Positions 42,695 to 53,523 are shown, numbered from the stretch's first letter. The stretch is DNA of 64,000 nt from Halobacteriovoraceae bacterium (GCA_018646195.1 JABGVH010000079.1:1-64000); one strand, 5' to 3'. The notes: generated by a model not told the origin, from the letters alone. Numbers and translations: made by a program.

Positions 42695-44752
42695 ATGGGA
42701 CATATCGATATCAACCAATTCGTTGAAGAGAACTTCAAAGTTGCCGATTTCACACATTTAAATTGGAGAGGAACCTTCCAGGAATACGTAGACAAGGTTT
42801 CGGAAAACCCAACCATCGCAAGAAATTCGTTTCAAAGAGTTCACGACATGATTCTCTCTTATGGAACAAGTAATTATTCTGAGTATAAAAAAGAGATCAC
42901 AAGGTATCACTTTTTTGATGATCCCATAGAAAATGGAAAGGATGCGGTTTTTGGAATTGATGTTCATCTGATGAAATTAGTTAATTTCTTTAAATCGGCT
43001 GCCGCCGGCTATGGTACTGAAAAACGAGTACTCTTGCTTCATGGGCCAGTTGGCTCAGCAAAGTCTTCAGTGGCCCGGCTTTTAAAGAAAGGTCTTGAGC
43101 ATTATTCTAAAACAGACGATGGCGCACTCTACACTTTTGAGTGGCGCGATGATGAGGCCACTCCTATTTTAGGAGAGGCGACCCAATTTCCCTCTCCTAT
43201 GCATGATGAGCCACTTAAACTTATTCCGTTAGAAGTGCGTTCGGCTTTTCTTGAAGAAATTAATAAAGGCAGAAAAGAAGGTTTTAAAGTAAAAATAAAG
43301 GGAGAAGTCTGCCCAGCCGATCGTTATATATATTCTCAATACATGCATAAATATGAGGGGGATTGGACCAAAGTAGCGAATCACGTAAGAGTGAAAAGGT
43401 TAATTCTCTCAGAGAAGGATCGAATCGGAATTGGAACTTTTCAACCAAAAGATGAGAAGAACCAGGATTCGACCGAACTGACTGGAGATATCAATTATCG
43501 AAAGATTGCCCAGTATGGATCAGATTCCGACCCTCGTGCCTTTAATTTTGATGGCGAATTTAATATCGCAAATCGAGGCATCGTAGAATTTATCGAAATG
43601 CTTAAGTTGGACGTAGCTTTTTTGTATGACCTGCTCGGGGCCTCTCAAGAACAAAGTATTAAACCAAAGAAATTCGCTCAAACAGATATTGATGAAGTCA
43701 TCCTTGGACATACCAACGAGCCTGAATTTAGGAAGCTTCAAAATAATGAATTTATGGAAGCACTTAGAGACAGGACCGTAAAAATTGATGTTCCCTATAT
43801 TACTCGCCTAAGCGAGGAAGTTAAAATTTATCAAAAAGATTTTAATGCAGAGAAAATTCCTCATGTTCATATTGCTCCCCATACCATCGAGATGGCATCG
43901 ACTTGGTCGATTCTAACCAGAATGGAAGAGCCAAAGAAATCTGATCTAACTAAGCTTCAAAAACTAAAGCTCTACAACGGAAAAACACTTCCTGGGTACA
44001 ACGAAGATAATGTAAAAGAGCTGAGGAAAGAGGCAATACGTGAAGGGCTAGAGGGAATTTCTCCTCGTTATATTCAAGACAAGATTTCAAATGCTCTTGT
44101 CAAAAATAGTCATTCAGGCTGCCTTAATCCCTTCATGGTTTTTAATGAATTAGAAGCAGGGCTAAAACATCATGGACTTATAAGTTCCTCTGATCAGCTA
44201 GATCAATATAAAGAAATGCTGGCAGTTGCTCGGCAAGAGTATGAAGACACGGTTAAAAATGACGTGCAAAAAGCAATAAGCGTCGACGAAACGGCAATTC
44301 AAACTCTATGCGCTAACTATATTGATAATGTAAAGGCCTACACTCAAAAAGAAAAAATTCGTAATAAATATTCAAATAGACTTGAAGATGCTGATGAGCG
44401 TTTTATGAGGTCTATTGAAGAAAAAATCGATATTCCTGAGAGCCGAAAAGACGATTTCAGAAGAGAAATCATGAATTATATTGGCGCCCTTGCGATTGAG
44501 GGAAAACAGTTTGATTTCAAAATGAATGAACGACTGCACCGCGCTCTTGAACTTAAGCTATTTGAAGACCAAAAGGATTCAATTAAGCTAAATACTATTA
44601 TTTCTAAAGTAGTGGATAAAGAAACCCAAGAGAAGATTGATGTCGTTAAATCACGGCTGATAAAAAATCATGGTTATTGCGAAATCTGTGCTACAGATGC
44701 TCTCAATTTTGTGGCCAGTATTTTTGCAAAAGGCGACAGCGCAAAATCTTAA
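42695..44752 (+). CDS. prkA: PrkA/YeaG-family serine protein kinase (AAA+)
   Basis: 685 residues. The N-terminal PrkA AAA domain carries Walker [10 protein letters not shown] (117-125), and the C-terminal kinase-like region includes the family sequence [20 protein letters not shown]. In E. coli YeaG works with YeaH in starvation and nitrogen stress; in Bacillus PrkA affects sporulation. It is the first gene of the prkA-yeaH-spoVR set, 15 bases before yeaH, and is divergent from a PP2C phosphatase gene. Length is slightly above the usual ~640-650 residues. Confidence 0.93.
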   Translation: MGHIDINQFVEENFKVADFTHLNWRGTFQEYVDKVSENPTIARNSFQRVHDMILSYGTSNYSEYKKEITRYHFFDDPIENGKDAVFGIDVHLMKLVNFFKSAAAGYGTEKRVLLLHGPVGSAKSSVARLLKKGLEHYSKTDDGALYTFEWRDDEATPILGEATQFPSPMHDEPLKLIPLEVRSAFLEEINKGRKEGFKVKIKGEVCPADRYIYSQYMHKYEGDWTKVANHVRVKRLILSEKDRIGIGTFQPKDEKNQDSTELTGDINYRKIAQYGSDSDPRAFNFDGEFNIANRGIVEFIEMLKLDVAFLYDLLGASQEQSIKPKKFAQTDIDEVILGHTNEPEFRKLQNNEFMEALRDRTVKIDVPYITRLSEEVKIYQKDFNAEKIPHVHIAPHTIEMASTWSILTRMEEPKKSDLTKLQKLKLYNGKTLPGYNEDNVKELRKEAIREGLEGISPRYIQDKISNALVKNSHSGCLNPFMVFNELEAGLKHHGLISSSDQLDQYKEMLAVARQEYEDTVKNDVQKAISVDETAIQTLCANYIDNVKAYTQKEKIRNKYSNRLEDADERFMRSIEEKIDIPESRKDDFRREIMNYIGALAIEGKQFDFKMNERLHRALELKLFEDQKDSIKLNTIISKVVDKETQEKIDVVKSRLIKNHGYCEICATDALNFVASIFAKGDSAKS

Positions 44753-44767
44753 ATAGTAGGAGGTTGA

Positions 44768-45883
44768 ATGGATCATCCTATTAAAAGGGACCATTCGCGT
44801 TTTAGGAAAATCGTAAAAGGTAAAATCCGAGACAACCTAAGAAAGTATGTCTCTAATGGAGAGATGCCTTCGCCGAAAGGGGATGGGACTTTTAAGATTC
44901 CTATGCCTCAGATTGATACTCCTCGTTTTAAATTTGGCGACCGCCAGCAAGGTGGAATGGGTCAAGGCGAGGGAGAACAAGGTGACCCTGTTGATGGTCA
45001 ACCTGGAGAAGGTGAAGGGGAAGAAGGCGAGGCTGGAAATACTGAGGGCAATAAAGAGCTTGAGGTGGAACTTTCCTTAGATGAACTGGCAGCAATCCTG
45101 GGCGAAGAGCTTGAACTTCCTAATATTGAGCCAAAAGGAAAGAAAAGTTTAGAGAGCACGACGGATCGATACACCAGTATTGGCACTAGTGGGCCAGACT
45201 CCTTAAAACATTTCAAAAGAAGCTATCGAGAGGCATTAAAGCGGCAGCTTGCTACTGGGTCCTATGATTTCGATAATCCAGTAATAATTCCCCATAAACA
45301 TGATATGCGTTATCGTTCAGCAGATTCAAAAATTGAATTTGAGAATGCAGCGGTTGTGATTTACATGATGGACGTCTCTGGCTCTATGGGAGATGAACAA
45401 AAGGAAATAGTCCGTACCGAATCGTTCTGGATTAACCTCTGGTTAAAGAGCCAATACAAAGATATCGAAATTCGTTATATCATTCACGATGCCACTGCCA
45501 AAGAAGTTGATGAAGAGACATTTTTTAGAACTAGGGAGAGTGGCGGAACTCTAATCTCTAGCGCTTTTAAATTATGCCGTGAAATAATGAAAGCAGATTA
45601 CAATTCTTCCGAATGGAATATATACCCTTTTCATTTTTCCGATGGAGATAATTGGTCGACGGATGACACAAAACTATGCCTTGAGATTTTGGACAAAGAT
45701 ATAATTCCAGAATCTAATGTTTTTTGCTATGGGCAAGTAGAGAGTCGATACGGATCGGGACAATTTTACAAAGACCTTCATAGTAAATATGGAGAGAAGA
45801 ATGATGCTGTAACACTTAGTAAAATAAAAAATAAAGAAGCAATTCTAGATTCCATAAAAGACTTCCTCGGGAAGGGTAAATAA
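44768..45883 (+). CDS. yeaH: YeaH (DUF444) von Willebrand-like protein
   Basis: 371 residues. A Gly/Glu-rich acidic linker (about 60-95) precedes a VWA-like domain with the metal-site motif DVSGSMG at 202-208. The N-terminal [17 protein letters not shown] block is typical of the family. A GTAGGAGGTTGA ribosome site precedes the ATG. Partner of PrkA in many proteobacteria; the exact biochemical role is unknown. The stop overlaps the spoVR start by 1 base. Confidence 0.92.
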   Translation: MDHPIKRDHSRFRKIVKGKIRDNLRKYVSNGEMPSPKGDGTFKIPMPQIDTPRFKFGDRQQGGMGQGEGEQGDPVDGQPGEGEGEEGEAGNTEGNKELEVELSLDELAAILGEELELPNIEPKGKKSLESTTDRYTSIGTSGPDSLKHFKRSYREALKRQLATGSYDFDNPVIIPHKHDMRYRSADSKIEFENAAVVIYMMDVSGSMGDEQKEIVRTESFWINLWLKSQYKDIEIRYIIHDATAKEVDEETFFRTRESGGTLISSAFKLCREIMKADYNSSEWNIYPFHFSDGDNWSTDDTKLCLEILDKDIIPESNVFCYGQVESRYGSGQFYKDLHSKYGEKNDAVTLSKIKNKEAILDSIKDFLGKGK

Positions 45884-47400
45884 TGAATCGAACAAAACCG
45901 ATTGATGGCGAATTACTGAGATTGAAAGAAGAAATTCGTCAATACGCCGTCGATTATGGACTTGTCTTCGACCCTGTAATTTTTGAAGTTTGCGACTACG
46001 ACACGATTAATATACTGGCTGCCCAAGGGGGTTTTCCTGCACGCTATCCTCATTGGCGTTTTGGAATGGAGTATGACCAACTTTCAAAAGGTTATGCTTA
46101 CGGCCTGCAAAAAATTTATGAAATGGTTATAAATACTAATCCTTGCTACGCCTATCTTTTAAATGCGAACCACTTAGTTGATCAAAAAATTGTGATGGCC
46201 CACGTTTATGGACATGCTGATTTTTTTAAAAACAATTTTTGGTTTAAGCACTCCAATAAAAATATGATGGATGTAATGGCCAATCATGGAACTAAAATCC
46301 GCAGGTATATGGATCGTTACGGGCAGGATAAGGTTGAAGACTTTATTGATAATGTCCTGTCACTTGAAAATCTTCTCGATATAAATGTTTTATTCGAAAC
46401 TCAAGAAGTTCGTGATAGCCGACGCGAGGCAAATCGCCAGGCAATAGCGGAAATGGGGAGCGAGCATTCTGAGTCAGATGAGAGAAGCCAAGCGCTGCGT
46501 TCCTTTATGAAGAGTAAATTAAACCCCAATAGGGAAGCAAAGAAAAATCTGAGCCCAGACGAAGAAGAGCAGCTTCAAGAAGGTGTTACGACTGAAAATT
46601 CTTCACCTCGCGATATTATGCGTTTTATATTAGAAAATGCTCCACTAAAAGAATGGGAAGCCGATATCTTAGCGATTTTAAGGGAAGAGGCTTATTATTT
46701 TCTTCCACAAAGACTGACTAAAATTATGAACGAAGGATGGGCGAGTTATTGGCATTCAAAAATCATGACGAAGAAAGTACTCAAGGCTTCTGAAATTATC
46801 GACTTTGCCGACCATCATGCCGGTGTCATGGCCATGAGTAAGCAAAATATTAATCCCTATAAAATTGGAATAGAGCTCTTTCGTGATATTGAATATCGAT
46901 GGGATACTGGCAAGTACGGCAAAGAATATCAAGAATGTACCAATATGGCCGCCAAGCAGAGCTGGGACCTGAAACTCGGTGGCGGGCGCGAGAAAATATT
47001 TGAGGTTCGAAAAACTCATAATGATATAACTTTTATAGATGAATTTTTCACAGAAGAATTTTGTGAACGTCAGCAGCTTTTTACTTATAAGTATAATCCT
47101 AGAACTGGGCGCTACGAGATCGATACCAGGGATTTCGAAGACATAAAATCAAAACTACTTTCGCAGCTTACAAATTTTGGACAACCCCTGATTGAAATCG
47201 AAACAGGAAATTTCAGTAATAGAGGAGAGCTTCTGCTCAAACATATTCATCAAGGCGTCGACCTCGACATGTCATTTGCAGCTGAGACGATGAAGAATGT
47301 GTATGCCTTATGGAAAAGGCCTATTAACCTCCTGACAGTTCAAGAAGAAGTTGAGACGACATATGTCTTTGACGGAAAAGAATTAAAGCCTTTAAGCTAA
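45883..47400 (+). CDS. spoVR: SpoVR-family protein
   Basis: 505-residue cytosolic protein (YcgB/SpoVR). Family features include YDTINILAAQGGFPARYPHWRFGMEY-like text at residues ~43-68, the central LREEAYYFLPQRLTKIMNEGWASYWHS-like block and IGIELFRDIEYRWD. In Bacillus it is linked to spore cortex formation, but this organism shows no other sporulation genes here; the gene works with PrkA/YeaH in many non-spore-formers. The FecR-type gene follows by 3 bases and is probably co-transcribed. Confidence 0.94.
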   Translation: MNRTKPIDGELLRLKEEIRQYAVDYGLVFDPVIFEVCDYDTINILAAQGGFPARYPHWRFGMEYDQLSKGYAYGLQKIYEMVINTNPCYAYLLNANHLVDQKIVMAHVYGHADFFKNNFWFKHSNKNMMDVMANHGTKIRRYMDRYGQDKVEDFIDNVLSLENLLDINVLFETQEVRDSRREANRQAIAEMGSEHSESDERSQALRSFMKSKLNPNREAKKNLSPDEEEQLQEGVTTENSSPRDIMRFILENAPLKEWEADILAILREEAYYFLPQRLTKIMNEGWASYWHSKIMTKKVLKASEIIDFADHHAGVMAMSKQNINPYKIGIELFRDIEYRWDTGKYGKEYQECTNMAAKQSWDLKLGGGREKIFEVRKTHNDITFIDEFFTEEFCERQQLFTYKYNPRTGRYEIDTRDFEDIKSKLLSQLTNFGQPLIEIETGNFSNRGELLLKHIHQGVDLDMSFAAETMKNVYALWKRPINLLTVQEEVETTYVFDGKELKPLS

Positions 47401-47403
47401 AAT

Positions 47404-49290
47404 ATGAAATCTATCTCTATTATGCTATTGACCTTAAGTACCATGCCCCTCGTGTATGCACGTCCGACTGTGGGGACAGTTAAAAAATTGAGAGGAAAAG
47501 TTACCCAGCTTGCCCCTGGTGCCTGGACAGCGCGAAAAATAAAACTAGGGGATAGGCTTAAAGAGGACACTTCTATTGTTACTGGTAAAAGTTCATTCGT
47601 AAAAGTTGTTTTTGATGATGGCTCACAACTTAATCTTGGGCCACGTGGTAAAATGGTTATTGTTAAGGTGAAAAGAAGTAGTAAAGCAGGAGTTATAGCT
47701 CTTCTTAAAGGTAAGATGAGAACCACCGTTAAAAAAAATCAAAGAAAGAATAAAAATAAGTTTTATATCAAAACTCGTACCGCTGCGATGGGAGTAAGGG
47801 GAACCGATTTTCAAACAATTTATAATCCAGATAATAAAATTACGTCTCTGGTGACTTTTAAGGGCGAAGTGGCGATGGTAAAAGTGAATGAATCGGAAAG
47901 CCTGGCGGAGCTTACCAAAAAAACGATTCATTATAAAAAGAGAGTCATTAGAAGAAATGCAAAAGAAATCGAAGTAGAGAGGACGGTCTATAAGAAAAAA
48001 CCAAATCTAACAAATAAATTAGACCAATTATTGGAATCAAAAGACTCCGTATTGGTTAAGCCTGGCCAGTATTCAGGAGCAGTTGATGCCCTTGGAAAGA
48101 CAAGTAAGCCAGTAAAGCTTTCTCCCGTCCAGCTAGATACACTTTATAAAAACTCAGAATTGAAAGAGAAATCTCGACATAAGAAAAAATCTCTTACGAT
48201 TAAAAAAGATATGCGATTTGTCTTAAAACAAGCCGAGCAGGAGGCTCCACCAGAGGGGTTCTTCAATAAGAAGACAGGGGACTATGCTCCAAAATCTGGA
48301 GGAGTTATTGATCTTAATACAGGTATCTATATTCCGCCGAGTGCAGAAAGTAATTTTGATGAAAAGAAAAAAATATATATTCCTAAAAATATAGGGCAAA
48401 TTGACAATGAGACTGGTCAATACATAGCACCGAAAGGCTTGAAGTTAGATTCAAAAAAAGGGTTTGTGTTAAAGTCTGAAAAAAAGGGAAAAAAGAAAGT
48501 GTTATTAGCGCTGTCTAATAAATTAAATAATAATATTGCAAAAGACGTAGTGCTGGCCAGTAAAAAGAGTGTTTTGAGAAATGAAAACCTCTCTATAAAA
48601 GTGGCCAATAATAAAGAAAAATATGCCCGAGATTCTATTAGCTATGTAGCTCAAAGTGTGGAGCATAATTATAATACTACTGGAGACCAACTTTCGGGAG
48701 ATCGCCAATTTAAAAAATCAAATGCACTAGGCTTTAAAATCGATTGGAATATTGCCTCAAACTCAAAATGGCAGCCTATTGTAGGGCTGGGTGTGAAAAA
48801 TGTTAAATTTGACGATGCTGAATCCCAGAATATTGGTCATGGTTCAGGAACATTAACCACTTTAAATGTTGGTGCTCGCTTCTACTATAATCAACGTTTA
48901 AATTTCAAGTCGTTGCTCTCAATGGAACAAGAGCATGTTATGAACCACGTACTTTTAAACAATTCAGTAAACTCCGAGCTAACAAAAGTGAATATCCCTA
49001 AATTGAAACTTGGGCTTGAGTTCATACTTATTAAAGCCGGACGATTTTTTGTCGACACAGAATTGTACGGATTCTATACCGCTTCAAAAAAATCGGGAGA
49101 GCTTAAAGTTGATCCTGGTCTTGGGTACGGATGGAAGCTTGGTATTGGATACTGGTTTAATTCTAATTATTCTTTGTCGTTGGGGATAAGGCAACAAGTC
49201 GAAGATCATGATATAGGAAATTCTAGTTTTAGAGCAAAGGATCATCGCGAAGAAGGTGGTGCTCTACTTTCTCTTAATTACCTATTTTAG
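47404..49290 (+). CDS. Exported FecR-domain protein with tandem repeats and C-terminal barrel
   Basis: 628 residues. Signal peptide MKSISIMLLTLSTMPLVYA, then a FecR-like domain (residues ~20-165: GDRLKEDTSIVTGKSSFVKV, AAMGVRGTDF). A basic linker follows. Residues ~278-358 hold about five ~16-residue repeats of the form GxIDxxTGxYIPPxxG (FNKKTGDYAPKSG, IDLNTGIYIPPSA, IDNETGQYIAPKG). The last ~190 residues look like beta-strands ending ALLSLNYLF, an outer-membrane signal. It lies 3 bases after spoVR. Role unknown; FecR domains often bind at the envelope. Confidence 0.72.
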   Translation: MKSISIMLLTLSTMPLVYARPTVGTVKKLRGKVTQLAPGAWTARKIKLGDRLKEDTSIVTGKSSFVKVVFDDGSQLNLGPRGKMVIVKVKRSSKAGVIALLKGKMRTTVKKNQRKNKNKFYIKTRTAAMGVRGTDFQTIYNPDNKITSLVTFKGEVAMVKVNESESLAELTKKTIHYKKRVIRRNAKEIEVERTVYKKKPNLTNKLDQLLESKDSVLVKPGQYSGAVDALGKTSKPVKLSPVQLDTLYKNSELKEKSRHKKKSLTIKKDMRFVLKQAEQEAPPEGFFNKKTGDYAPKSGGVIDLNTGIYIPPSAESNFDEKKKIYIPKNIGQIDNETGQYIAPKGLKLDSKKGFVLKSEKKGKKKVLLALSNKLNNNIAKDVVLASKKSVLRNENLSIKVANNKEKYARDSISYVAQSVEHNYNTTGDQLSGDRQFKKSNALGFKIDWNIASNSKWQPIVGLGVKNVKFDDAESQNIGHGSGTLTTLNVGARFYYNQRLNFKSLLSMEQEHVMNHVLLNNSVNSELTKVNIPKLKLGLEFILIKAGRFFVDTELYGFYTASKKSGELKVDPGLGYGWKLGIGYWFNSNYSLSLGIRQQVEDHDIGNSSFRAKDHREEGGALLSLNYLF

Positions 49291-50655
49291 CTTTACAAGC
49301 GCACTATCTAATTCTTCAATGTCTCTTTGATCTACTATTATTCTCTCTTCCAAAGGAGTGATGGTAGACTTCTCCTTTAGTGCAGCTACCGTAATTTCTT
49401 TCTGTGAAAAAGGTGTCTCATCCCTTTCGATTGTCTTGCCAATATTTTCCCAAATTTGCAATTGCCCTAAAATCCAGCAATGAAGGGCATCAAAACGTCT
49501 ACAGGCTCGGCTAGAAAATTCTCTAAGACCATCCATATCATAGCGGCGCAAGGCCACATAACTTCTCATCTGATCGAGCTCAATAGGTCCTCGGTTTCGA
49601 AAATTAAGATCTAAGAGGCGAAGCTGCTCTTCCGCTTTATTGAACTGATTTAATCTGATACGAAATGCAGTATCTAAGGCAATTTTTTTCTTATTATCTA
49701 AATCGAGTCTTACGATTCTTTTTAATAAAATCACACCATCTTTCCATTGCCCTAAAATCCAAGCTAGTGGTATCGCTCTTTCCATAGCATTGATGGAGTT
49801 TTGCTTTTTCTTCAACGCCAATTTAAAATGACCAAAGGCGAGCTCATATTCCTTTTTTTCAAGGTTAATATTTCCTTTTATATTTTCGGCGTTTGGAGAT
49901 GTGACGTCTTCTATAAATTCTAATGCTCTTTTCTTTTTACCCTTCCTGTAGAATGCAAGGGCCAATAACTCTCTAACTCTTTTTGAACGATAGATTTTCG
50001 GAGGCAACTCGCTAAGGTTTTTAATTATCAAGTCCTCTCTATTTAGATAAAGCCCTAGTTTTATCCATACTTTTATAATTTCTGTCGTTTCAAAAGTCAC
50101 CCGGTTGAGAGCAATTTGATCCCCACGTAAGGCCCACTCTTTTTTGAGTTTTACATTTTCTAAAGTTTCTAGCCACATTTGATCATTCTTAGAATAGTTG
50201 CTGGTTAGTGCTCTACATCCCGCGAGCTCTTTAAGTAGCTTTTTATCTGGCTTTTTAGTCATAAGGTTAATGATACGTAGTAGGCAAACTTCTACGTAGC
50301 TAACATTTTCATTAAATAATGCACCAGAAACCTGCTGGTAACTCTTTTCAAAATCCTCTCTTATAAAATGAATTATTCCCTGGTAGCGATGTTTAATAAT
50401 GGCCAACGGGCTAACTTTTTCATCAATTAGCTTTAAATAAAACTCGGACATATCTAAGTTTCCATTGATTAAAAATTTCTTGGCCTTTGTAAGGTAGAGT
50501 AGGTCTGCCGATCGCCTTTTCACCTGGTCCTTTTGATTAATCTCGTTAATTTCATCCCGTGTATAAGATGACCAGTCGAATTGAATTTCTCCCTGTCCTG
50601 CAGGTGAGTAACTGACCAACAAGATCAGGAATGAGTATATTATTATCGCTCTCAT
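49282..50655 (-). CDS. Exported TPR-type protein, unknown function
   Basis: 457 residues with signal peptide MRAIIIYSFLILLVSYSPAGQG. The rest is helical with several TPR-like pairs, for example RELLALAFYRKGKKKRALEF and NIKGNINLEKKEYELAFGHF, typical of a protein-binding solenoid. Cysteines cluster near the C-terminus (SRACRRFDALHCWILG). It overlaps the convergent FecR gene by 9 bases and is divergent from the 570-residue gene. No enzymatic motif is seen. Confidence 0.72.
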   Translation of the reverse strand: MRAIIIYSFLILLVSYSPAGQGEIQFDWSSYTRDEINEINQKDQVKRRSADLLYLTKAKKFLINGNLDMSEFYLKLIDEKVSPLAIIKHRYQGIIHFIREDFEKSYQQVSGALFNENVSYVEVCLLRIINLMTKKPDKKLLKELAGCRALTSNYSKNDQMWLETLENVKLKKEWALRGDQIALNRVTFETTEIIKVWIKLGLYLNREDLIIKNLSELPPKIYRSKRVRELLALAFYRKGKKKRALEFIEDVTSPNAENIKGNINLEKKEYELAFGHFKLALKKKQNSINAMERAIPLAWILGQWKDGVILLKRIVRLDLDNKKKIALDTAFRIRLNQFNKAEEQLRLLDLNFRNRGPIELDQMRSYVALRRYDMDGLREFSSRACRRFDALHCWILGQLQIWENIGKTIERDETPFSQKEITVAALKEKSTITPLEERIIVDQRDIEELDSALVKLK

Positions 50656-50742
50656 ATTAAGCCCTTCGGAAAAAATTCCGATAACTTAACTGAAGACCAA
50701 GGAAATCAGATAGGTAATCAACCCTTCAAGGAGAGAAGGCCA

Positions 50743-52455
50743 TTGAATTTTATAGGCCAAGGCCACATTAAACTTATAATTACAGTGCTGATGTTATTAA
50801 GCGGCCGCTGTTACTCACTGGTCCCATTAGAGAGCTTAATGCTTGGAGACTTAACCCAGGATTACGTCGAAGCGTCAGATCCAATTGAATACATTTTTAG
50901 AACTGATGTCACGGTCGATAAAAATGGCAAGCAAGTTGAAAAAAAATATAAAAGGGCAATGGGCGTTTATAGAGGCTTTATTAACGAAGGTGAAAATTTA
51001 AATAATTTCTGTAAGCAGAAACCAAAAGTAGAATATGCTGAGCGCTGGAATAGGGAGCAAGTAAAAAGGTCACTTGCGGCCACCTTGCAGTTTATAGGGC
51101 TTGATTTAACCGTAAGAGCACTTGCTGCCTACGCCAATAGTTTAGAGTTCAGCAAAGCTGAATATGGAAATTTGGTAGATAATTTGACTGGAAATTACTG
51201 CTCGCAAAATATATCAATAATTAGTTTAAGACAGCTTAAAAAAAATATGCTTTTGAAGTTTGATAGGAAAGAAAAGTTTCCATTTCCTAAACTACAGGGT
51301 AATTCGCTCTATCCTGAAGGAATTAGAAAAGGCACCTTTAAGGATCAGGCAGAAGAAAAAGAATTTATTCAAACAGTACAATTATTTAAATCTTTCTGCT
51401 CTTGGGGTAATGATGTAAGCAATTACCGCTTGCTCGTTCCCTTGCTGAGGCATCCGATAGTTATGAGTTTCGTTATTCGCCAACTTGCTAACTTGAGACT
51501 CGATTGGGAAGAGCTTGATAATAAAATTGTCTTACTAGATACTCCTAGTTCTATTCAAGTCTTTTGTGAAAATCTCATATGTAGAAAAGTTACGACTGAC
51601 ACTTTCAGACGTAAAATACATAGGGGAGTGGGGACCAATGACTTACAGGATGACTTTAGAAGGCTCTATTGCCAAGATTTTCGGGATACTGATTTTAGGA
51701 TTAGGAAGCAGGAACCTAAAATCTTAAAAATAATTGATGGATTAAGCTTTGATGAGCAAAACTTAATGGTCTCACACTTTATAAGTCTATTAACTGGTCA
51801 GCCGGACTTATTTGTCAGAGCAGGTAAATTCGAAGAAGGAAAAAAATTCATGCGAGCAAGTATGGACCAGGCCTGGGAGCAATGGGCGGTGGGACAAAGT
51901 CGAAACTTTGATAAAAGTTTATATTACGAAGAAGCACTTACGGTGGAAAAAATAGATAATAAACTATATTTTGAGAAGGCCCGGAAAAACTTCAGTGTGG
52001 TTTTTGATGTCAATCTAGGAGAGTTTGATCGAATAAATCAAAAAGTCGGAAAAATAAAAACAGCCTTTAATATTCAGGTTCCCAAAAAATTCCTTCATTG
52101 GGCGAGAAGGCAATGGGTGAGTTTTGAGCCGAATCAGGTGAAAGAGCGTGCCTGGATAATCAATGTGTTCAAACGAACCATTAAGGAATCGGTTTTTCAG
52201 GCCAAGAGTAAGTTCAGGATTGCTCCATGGACTGCCAACCTTGAAGCCTTAATAGTCAAAGAACTCTTGCTTCAATTGGGCATGTATAAAACCTCTCCAT
52301 TTGATATCACTGACGAAGGATTGCAAGTTATCCCAATAGAGCTCAATTACGCACCATTTGCGCTCAAATACATTCATTACCAACATAATGTTCTTGAAAA
52401 TGTGAAGGCAGATAAGACGCTTGCAGATCAAGATGCAAATATCAAAAGACCATGA
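50743..52455 (+). CDS. Large exported protein of unknown function
   Basis: 570 residues from a TTG start with AAGGAG about 10 bases upstream. Residues 1-25 form a signal peptide ending GRCYS; a lipobox is not canonical because Arg precedes the Cys. The mature part has many Lys/Arg and scattered Cys (FCKQKP, NYCSQN, FCENLICRK) that could form disulfides, and no domain I recognise. It precedes rpoH by 14 bases, so they may share a transcript, though rpoH probably has its own start as well. Confidence 0.65.
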   Translation: MNFIGQGHIKLIITVLMLLSGRCYSLVPLESLMLGDLTQDYVEASDPIEYIFRTDVTVDKNGKQVEKKYKRAMGVYRGFINEGENLNNFCKQKPKVEYAERWNREQVKRSLAATLQFIGLDLTVRALAAYANSLEFSKAEYGNLVDNLTGNYCSQNISIISLRQLKKNMLLKFDRKEKFPFPKLQGNSLYPEGIRKGTFKDQAEEKEFIQTVQLFKSFCSWGNDVSNYRLLVPLLRHPIVMSFVIRQLANLRLDWEELDNKIVLLDTPSSIQVFCENLICRKVTTDTFRRKIHRGVGTNDLQDDFRRLYCQDFRDTDFRIRKQEPKILKIIDGLSFDEQNLMVSHFISLLTGQPDLFVRAGKFEEGKKFMRASMDQAWEQWAVGQSRNFDKSLYYEEALTVEKIDNKLYFEKARKNFSVVFDVNLGEFDRINQKVGKIKTAFNIQVPKKFLHWARRQWVSFEPNQVKERAWIINVFKRTIKESVFQAKSKFRIAPWTANLEALIVKELLLQLGMYKTSPFDITDEGLQVIPIELNYAPFALKYIHYQHNVLENVKADKTLADQDANIKRP

Positions 52456-52469
52456 TATAAGACGCTAGT

Positions 52470-53444
52470 ATGGTCAAAAAGAAGAAAAACTCAATAGTTA
52501 CATCACCCGAAGTGCTTCCCCCCCAAGCTGAAGAAGAAGCAGGGGTTCCGGCCTTACTTCCCGAAGATATCTTAGCAAATAGTAAAGAAGTGGCGCTGAT
52601 TGAACCAAAAGTAGGCGATCCACTCACACAGTATATAAAGGAAATTAGTCGTTACGAACTACTCTCTCCCGAACAAGAAAAGGCACTGACGACTGCTCTT
52701 TTAGAAACGGGTGATATTGAAATAGCCAAGAAGTTAGTTGTTTCGAACTTAAGACTAGTAGTCAAAATTGCAATGGAATACCGAAAAACCTATCAGAATG
52801 TAATGGATTTGATTCAAGAGGGAAATATCGGCTTAATGAAGGCAGTTTCTAAATACAATCCGGAGAAAGGCGCTAAGCTTTCTTACTATGCTAGCTGGTG
52901 GATAAAATCTTATATTTTGAAATTTATTTTAGATAATTTTCGCTTAGTTAAGATTGGCACTACTAATGAGCAGAAAAAATTATTCTATAACTTACTTCGT
53001 GAAAAAGACCGCCTGGCGACGCTGGGCATCAGTCCTGATACAAAGCTGATTTCTGAGAATCTTGGAGTTTCCGAAAAGGCGGTTCAGATAATGGACCATC
53101 GTCTTGGAGGTCATGGGGGAGAGGTTAGTATCGATAGGCCACTAACCAGCGACGCCGGCTCTTCCACATTAGGCGAAACACTGAGCGATCAAAGCGCTGC
53201 CTCCTTAGAAGACTCGGTGGCAGAAGGGCAAGGACTTGGAATTTTACAAGAAAACTTAGAGAACTTCCTTGATGAGCTTAAGCCAAGGGATAGGGAAATC
53301 TTTAAAAAACGCCTACTTACGGAGGTACAGCCCTCTCTGCAAAGTATTGCCGATGACTATGGTGTTTCACGGGAGAGAATTCGCCAAATTGAAGAACGTT
53401 TACTCCTAAAATTAAAAGTTTACATGTCTGAGTTTATTCGCTAA
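52470..53444 (+). CDS. rpoH: RNA polymerase heat-shock sigma factor RpoH
   Basis: 324-residue sigma-70-family protein. Region 2 contains NLRLVVKIAMEYRKTYQN, DLIQEGNIGLMKAV and YYASWWIKSYILKFILDNF. The RpoH-specific box EQKKLFYNLLREK and region 4 (YGVSRERIRQIEERLLLKL) are present. Compared with the usual ~285 residues it has an extra ~40 N-terminal residues rich in Pro, Glu and Lys. No strong ribosome site is seen. A direct repeat ATAAGACGCT(T/A)G at 52412-52423 and 52457-52468 overlaps the upstream region. Confidence 0.9.
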   Translation: MVKKKKNSIVTSPEVLPPQAEEEAGVPALLPEDILANSKEVALIEPKVGDPLTQYIKEISRYELLSPEQEKALTTALLETGDIEIAKKLVVSNLRLVVKIAMEYRKTYQNVMDLIQEGNIGLMKAVSKYNPEKGAKLSYYASWWIKSYILKFILDNFRLVKIGTTNEQKKLFYNLLREKDRLATLGISPDTKLISENLGVSEKAVQIMDHRLGGHGGEVSIDRPLTSDAGSSTLGETLSDQSAASLEDSVAEGQGLGILQENLENFLDELKPRDREIFKKRLLTEVQPSLQSIADDYGVSRERIRQIEERLLLKLKVYMSEFIR

Positions 53445-53523
53445 AACCCTAATAATATTGAAAAACACCTTGGTCTTGGGGAGTCGGAATGGCTTTTCTA
53501 GGGTCTTGGCAAGGAGCAACAAA

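Noticed and set aside
52451-52470. TATAAG-based leaderless promoter for rpoH
   Set aside because: The -10 places +1 two bases from the ATG but no -35 is found at 16-18 bases, so the case is too weak.
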